From NCBI RefSeq assembly GCF_900182695.1, contig NZ_FXTK01000002.1, positions 186,001-250,000 on the forward strand: a stretch of DNA of 64,000 nt, given 5' to 3'. Within the stretch, counting starts at the first letter, position 1. Every line of letters begins with the position of its first letter. Position numbers and translations under genes: made by a program. Below the pieces are notes generated by a model. That model worked only from the letters and a program-made list of their open reading frames with translations. It made no database searches and was not told the DNA's origin. Below, piece by piece: positions 62,154 through 64,000 of the stretch. Source of the stretch: Paracoccus laeviglucosivorans. Its GTDB lineage: Bacteria; Pseudomonadota; Alphaproteobacteria; Rhodobacterales; Rhodobacteraceae.

Positions 62154-63350
62154 ATGACGCAATCTGACACTGTTCGCCGGTCGGGATTCAACTGGCCGCT
62201 GCTGGCGCTGGCCATCGGTGCCTTTGGCATCGGCACGACCGAGTTTTCGCCCATGGGCCTTTTGCCCGTCATCGCCGAAGGGGTGCAGGTCTCGATCCCG
62301 ACCGCTGGGCTGCTGGTCAGCGCATATGCGATCGGCGTGATGCTGGGTGCGCCGATCATGACGCTGGTGTTCAGCCGCTTTGGCAAACGCACGGCGTTGA
62401 TGCTGCTGATGGCGATCTTCACGGTCGGCAACCTGCTTTCGGCCATGTCGCCGGGCTATACCACGTTGCTGCTGGCCCGGTTGGTCACCAGTCTGAACCA
62501 CGGTGCATTCTTCGGCCTTGGCGCAGTCGTCGCGGCCAGCGTCGTGCCGCGTGAAAAACAGGCCAGCGCCGTTGCCGCCATGTTCATGGGCCTGACCATC
62601 GCCAATATCGGCGGCGTGCCTGCCGCGACCTGGATCGGTCAGCAGATCGGCTGGCGCATGGCCTTTGCGGCCACGGCGGGGCTGGGCGTCCTGGCCATCA
62701 TCTCGCTTTGGCTGGCGCTGCCCAAGGGCGAACCGGGCCAACGGCCCGACGTCCGGCGCGAATTGCGCGTGCTGACCCGCCCCGAGGTTCTGATTGCAAT
62801 GGCGACCACAGTTCTGGGCGCAAGCGCGATGTTCACGCTGTATACCTATGTCGCCCCCATCCTTGAGACATTGGCTGGTGCCTCTGCGGGGTTCGTGACG
62901 CTGGCGCTGGTGCTGATCGGTCTGGGCTTTACGATCGGTAACTGGCTGGGCGGCAAGCTGGCCGACTGGTCGCTGGATGGGGCCACGGCGATCTTTCTGG
63001 CCGCGCTGGCGCTGATCATGCTGGCGATGCCCTTCCTGATCGGTCACGCGTTGACCGCCGCTATCGTGCTGCCGCTTTGGGGCGCTGCTGCCTTTGCCAT
63101 CGTGCCGCCCGTGCAGATGCGGGTGATGCAGGCCGCAGCCGAGGCGCCGGGGCTGGCGTCCTCGATCAATATCGGGGCGTTCAACCTTGGCAATGCCGTG
63201 GGCGCGGCTGTCGGCGGCGCGGTCATCAGCCTTGGCCTTGGCTATGCCGCAGTTCCGGTCGCGGGCGGATTGCTGGCGGCGGCGGGTCTGGGGCTGGTCT
63301 GGCTGGGACGTCAACGCGCGCGCGACGGCGCGCTGGCCATCGGCACCTGA
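62154..63350 (+). CDS. MFS efflux transporter (AraJ/YdhP-like)
   Basis: 398 residues from ATG 62154 (AAGGAT upstream; an ATG at 62139 overlaps the reductase stop). Twelve predicted spans. IGTTEFSPMGLLPVIAEG and SAYAIGVMLGAPIMT are typical of the drug-H+ antiporter AraJ group, and GALAxxxG-like loops occur between spans 2 and 3. It likely exports a small molecule by proton exchange. It is coupled to the aldo/keto reductase. Confidence 0.92.
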   Translation: MTQSDTVRRSGFNWPLLALAIGAFGIGTTEFSPMGLLPVIAEGVQVSIPTAGLLVSAYAIGVMLGAPIMTLVFSRFGKRTALMLLMAIFTVGNLLSAMSPGYTTLLLARLVTSLNHGAFFGLGAVVAASVVPREKQASAVAAMFMGLTIANIGGVPAATWIGQQIGWRMAFAATAGLGVLAIISLWLALPKGEPGQRPDVRRELRVLTRPEVLIAMATTVLGASAMFTLYTYVAPILETLAGASAGFVTLALVLIGLGFTIGNWLGGKLADWSLDGATAIFLAALALIMLAMPFLIGHALTAAIVLPLWGAAAFAIVPPVQMRVMQAAAEAPGLASSINIGAFNLGNAVGAAVGGAVISLGLGYAAVPVAGGLLAAAGLGLVWLGRQRARDGALAIGT

Positions 63351-63373
63351 TCCACGCACCATCCGATATGCGC

Positions 63374-63408
63374 AGCGGCGGGAACGGTCATCGTTTCCGC
63401 CGCTTTTT
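63374..63408 (+). terminator. Intrinsic terminator after the MFS gene
   Basis: Thirteen paired bases with one G-T pair (63374-63386 with 63392-63404), a 5-base loop and a TTTTT run ending at 63408. Textbook form, 23 bases after the stop. Confidence 0.9.
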
Positions 63409-63518
63409 CGTGGCGATGGAACGCACCTGGCCCGCCCGGAATTTCATCCTTGCGTCACAGGGATGTCGTCCATCGGTTGCATCCCCTCATCACATCGGGC
63501 GTCAGGAAAGGAATCGTC

Positions 63519-64000
63519 TTGCCTCACCTTAGCCTTAGAAACATCTCCAAGTCCTTTGGCGAACAGGACGTTCTGACCGGGATCGGGCTGGAATTGCCCG
63601 CCGGCGCGTTCCTTGCGCTGCTTGGTCCGTCGGGTTGCGGCAAGACCACGCTTTTGCGCCTGATCGCGGGGTTGGAACGCCCCAGCCAGGGTAGCCTGTG
63701 GCTGGACGGGCGCGAACTTGCGGGGCCGTCCACCTTTGTCCTGCCCGAGGCGCGCGGGCTGGGAATGGTCTTTCAATCCTATGCGCTTTGGCCGTCGATG
63801 ACGGTGCAGGGCAATGTCGAATTCGGCCTGAAGGTTCAGGGCATGTCGCGGTCCGAACGCAAGGCTCGCGTGGCCGAGGTGCTGGCGACCGTGGGGCTGG
63901 ATGCCCTGGCCGATCGCCGCCCGCATGAGCTTTCGGGTGGGCAGCGTCAGCGCGTGGCGCTGGCACGCTCGCTGGCGTTGCGGCCACGGATGATCCTGCT
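63519..64000 (+). CDS. ABC importer ATPase (iron/polyamine class), cut by the window end
   Basis: 160 codons seen from a TTG at 63519 with GGAAAGGA upstream; the gene runs beyond base 64000. Walker A is GPSGCGKTT, the Q-loop region MVFQSYALWPSMTV, the signature LSGGQRQRVALARS. The Q-loop region is close to that of the ATPase at 6.6 kb, placing both in the same ferric/polyamine/sugar-phosphate class. Partner genes should follow outside the window. Confidence 0.9.
   Translation, partial: MPHLSLRNISKSFGEQDVLTGIGLELPAGAFLALLGPSGCGKTTLLRLIAGLERPSQGSLWLDGRELAGPSTFVLPEARGLGMVFQSYALWPSMTVQGNVEFGLKVQGMSRSERKARVAEVLATVGLDALADRRPHELSGGQRQRVALARSLALRPRMIL

Overview
The window reads as chromosomal DNA of a high-GC alphaproteobacterium of the Rhodobacteraceae, most likely Paracoccus or a close relative. 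This is inferred from codon usage, gene content (leucine/isovalerate operon, tripartite tricarboxylate transporter, bacteriophytochrome with HWE kinase, Zur-type 9-3-9 box) and the many 4-base start/stop overlaps; it has not been tested by a database search. About 55 protein genes fill nearly all of the 64 kb. I see no rRNA, tRNA, CRISPR array, insertion sequence or integrase.

Layout. 0-2.4 kb: an ECF sigma factor and its anti-sigma factor (cut by the window edge), divergent from a secreted subtilisin-like protease with a 14-residue poly-aspartate tract. 2.5-6 kb: a tight three-gene operon of an alpha/beta hydrolase, a P-loop protein and an ABC-exporter-like membrane protein whose nucleotide-binding domain has lost its ATPase motifs; this is the best candidate here for an undescribed system. 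6-11.4 kb: an AfuABC-type importer with an RpiR regulator and a histidine phosphatase, which suggests sugar-phosphate or other organophosphate uptake. 11.5-13.1 kb: a BCCT osmolyte transporter. 13.8-18.1 kb: beta-carbonic anhydrase, a SulP transporter and an FNT channel (probable bicarbonate/anion handling), converging on a YbdK-type carboxylate-amine ligase that lies downstream of a TctCBA transporter (18.2-21.2 kb).

21.5-29.9 kb: a siderophore locus with TonB receptor, FhuD-, FhuB- and FhuC-like importer genes translationally coupled, an ABC half-exporter, and a convergent siderophore-interacting reductase with an N-terminal DUF2218-like domain. 30-36.4 kb: the leucine degradation operon (isovaleryl-CoA dehydrogenase, both methylcrotonyl-CoA carboxylase subunits, HMG-CoA lyase, methylglutaconyl-CoA hydratase) divergent from an AraC regulator. 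37.7-41.8 kb: glutathione-independent formaldehyde dehydrogenase, NDH-2 and a uracil/xanthine permease. 42-44.2 kb: a periplasmic two-domain sulfurtransferase, a TsuA/YeeE thiosulfate transporter and a 54-residue membrane peptide, all coupled.

44.2-48.6 kb: a VOC protein, a large Orn/Lys/Arg decarboxylase and a CHAD protein with an eroded CYTH domain. 48.7-52.9 kb: a copper-related operon (DUF2946-like, PCuAC chaperone, PepSY membrane protein) divergent from a COG0523 zinc metallochaperone GTPase whose start lies ten bases after a Zur-like box. 52.9-57.3 kb: heme oxygenase plus bacteriophytochrome kinase, and a Hint-domain protein. 57.7-63.4 kb: TetR, AraC and LysR regulators with an SDR, an aldo/keto reductase and an MFS exporter. 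The window ends inside another ABC-importer ATPase gene.
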